Shown in pieces: positions 63,783 through 64,000 of a stretch of DNA of 64,000 nt. The stretch is taken from contig NZ_JACJSE010000018.1 in assembly GCF_014698045.1 (NCBI RefSeq), positions 1 to 64,000 on the forward strand, in the 5' to 3' direction. The DNA is from Aulosira sp. FACHB-615. Its GTDB lineage: Bacteria; Cyanobacteriota; Cyanobacteriia; Cyanobacteriales; Nostocaceae. The stretch's first letter is position 1. Every line of letters starts with the position of its first letter. Position numbers and translations under genes: made by a program. The notes beneath the pieces are model-generated. The model was not told where the DNA came from. It did not search any database and was given only the letters and a program-made list of their open reading frames with translations.

Positions 63783-64000
63783 ATGAAACAGGAATTGATT
63801 GAATTGATAGTCAGGGTTTTACAGGTCTTGCGAATCAACATGAATTGGATGACGTGGAACCTGTTTCTGGCTTTCATACCTTTGGCTTTAAGTGTTTGGT
63901 TGTTCCGTACTCACAAGGGACGTTCTTGGGTTTGGTGGTTGGGATTTATCGTATTTTATGCTTTCTTGCCAAATGCGCCTTATTTATTAACCGATATTAT
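63783..64000 (+). CDS. DUF1361 family membrane protein (5' part)
   Basis: The first 72 codons are visible: MKQELIELIVRVLQVLRINM, then MTWNLFLAFIPLALSVWLF, GRSWVWWLGFIVFYAFLPNA and PYLLTDI. Two transmembrane segments and the FLPNAPYLLTDI signature are characteristic of DUF1361 proteins, whose role is unknown. The gene continues past the window. Confidence 0.8.
   Translation, partial: MKQELIELIVRVLQVLRINMNWMTWNLFLAFIPLALSVWLFRTHKGRSWVWWLGFIVFYAFLPNAPYLLTDI

Overview
The window looks like part of a chromosome from a filamentous, probably heterocyst-forming cyanobacterium (Nostocales: Nostoc, Anabaena, Calothrix or a relative). The signs are very frequent GCGATCGC (HIP1) sites, a CyaB-type GAF-GAF-PAS adenylate cyclase, an SLH-domain porin, WD40 STAND proteins, TGACAAA heptamer repeats, many small inverted-repeat elements, and a type V-K CRISPR-associated transposon (CAST), a class known mainly from cyanobacteria. 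The species call is inference.

Left flank (1-18.9 kb) is mostly ordinary chromosome: a frameshifted tnpB remnant, cyaB, a Cys/Met-rich copper-binding four-helix protein, an exported protein, an LCP-family cell-envelope enzyme, an AI-2E-type transporter, an overlapping pair of tiny genes, trmFO, a VOC protein, a GAF protein, a Rieske oxygenase, a P1B metal ATPase with a His-rich N-terminus, and a TPR protein. Several MITE-like inverted-repeat elements lie between them.

Mobile centre (18,920-37,479): a complete V-K CAST of about 18.6 kb. Both ends are visible as near-identical terminal inverted repeats backed by repeated TnsB-type sites. It carries tnsB, tnsC, tniQ, cas12k, a tracrRNA region, a CRISPR array of 37-bp repeats, and a separate short-spacer crRNA. 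That crRNA's 17 nt match the adjacent tRNA-Ala gene exactly, beside a GTA PAM and 56 bp from the transposon end, so the homing event can be read from the sequence. Cargo includes a type I restriction-modification operon with an extra coiled-coil subunit, a YgjP-type metalloprotease, and a nuclease-like/HTH/small-protein cassette placed between tnsC and tniQ. Two features stand out. TnsC lacks recognisable Walker A and Walker B residues. A 56-residue ribbon-helix-helix repressor gene sits beside 10-bp iterons that recur near tniQ.

Right flank (37.5-64 kb): tRNA-Ala, a HAD phosphatase and a methyltransferase. Then rtcB, interrupted exactly at its catalytic GGG/NHF motif by a compact 313-nt group I intron. 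Then two tandem metallophosphoesterases, a MITE inserted into another repeat, and a three-gene putative conflict system: a small motif-bearing protein, a STAND-WD40 NTPase and a papain-like protease. The first two share a short Gly/Asn-rich motif that suggests amyloid-type signalling. Next come a phosphofructokinase, a DUF262/HNH (GmrSD-like) protein, a cobalamin riboswitch with cobG-cobH-cobI, a lipoprotein, a porin, an exported protein and the start of a DUF1361 membrane protein.
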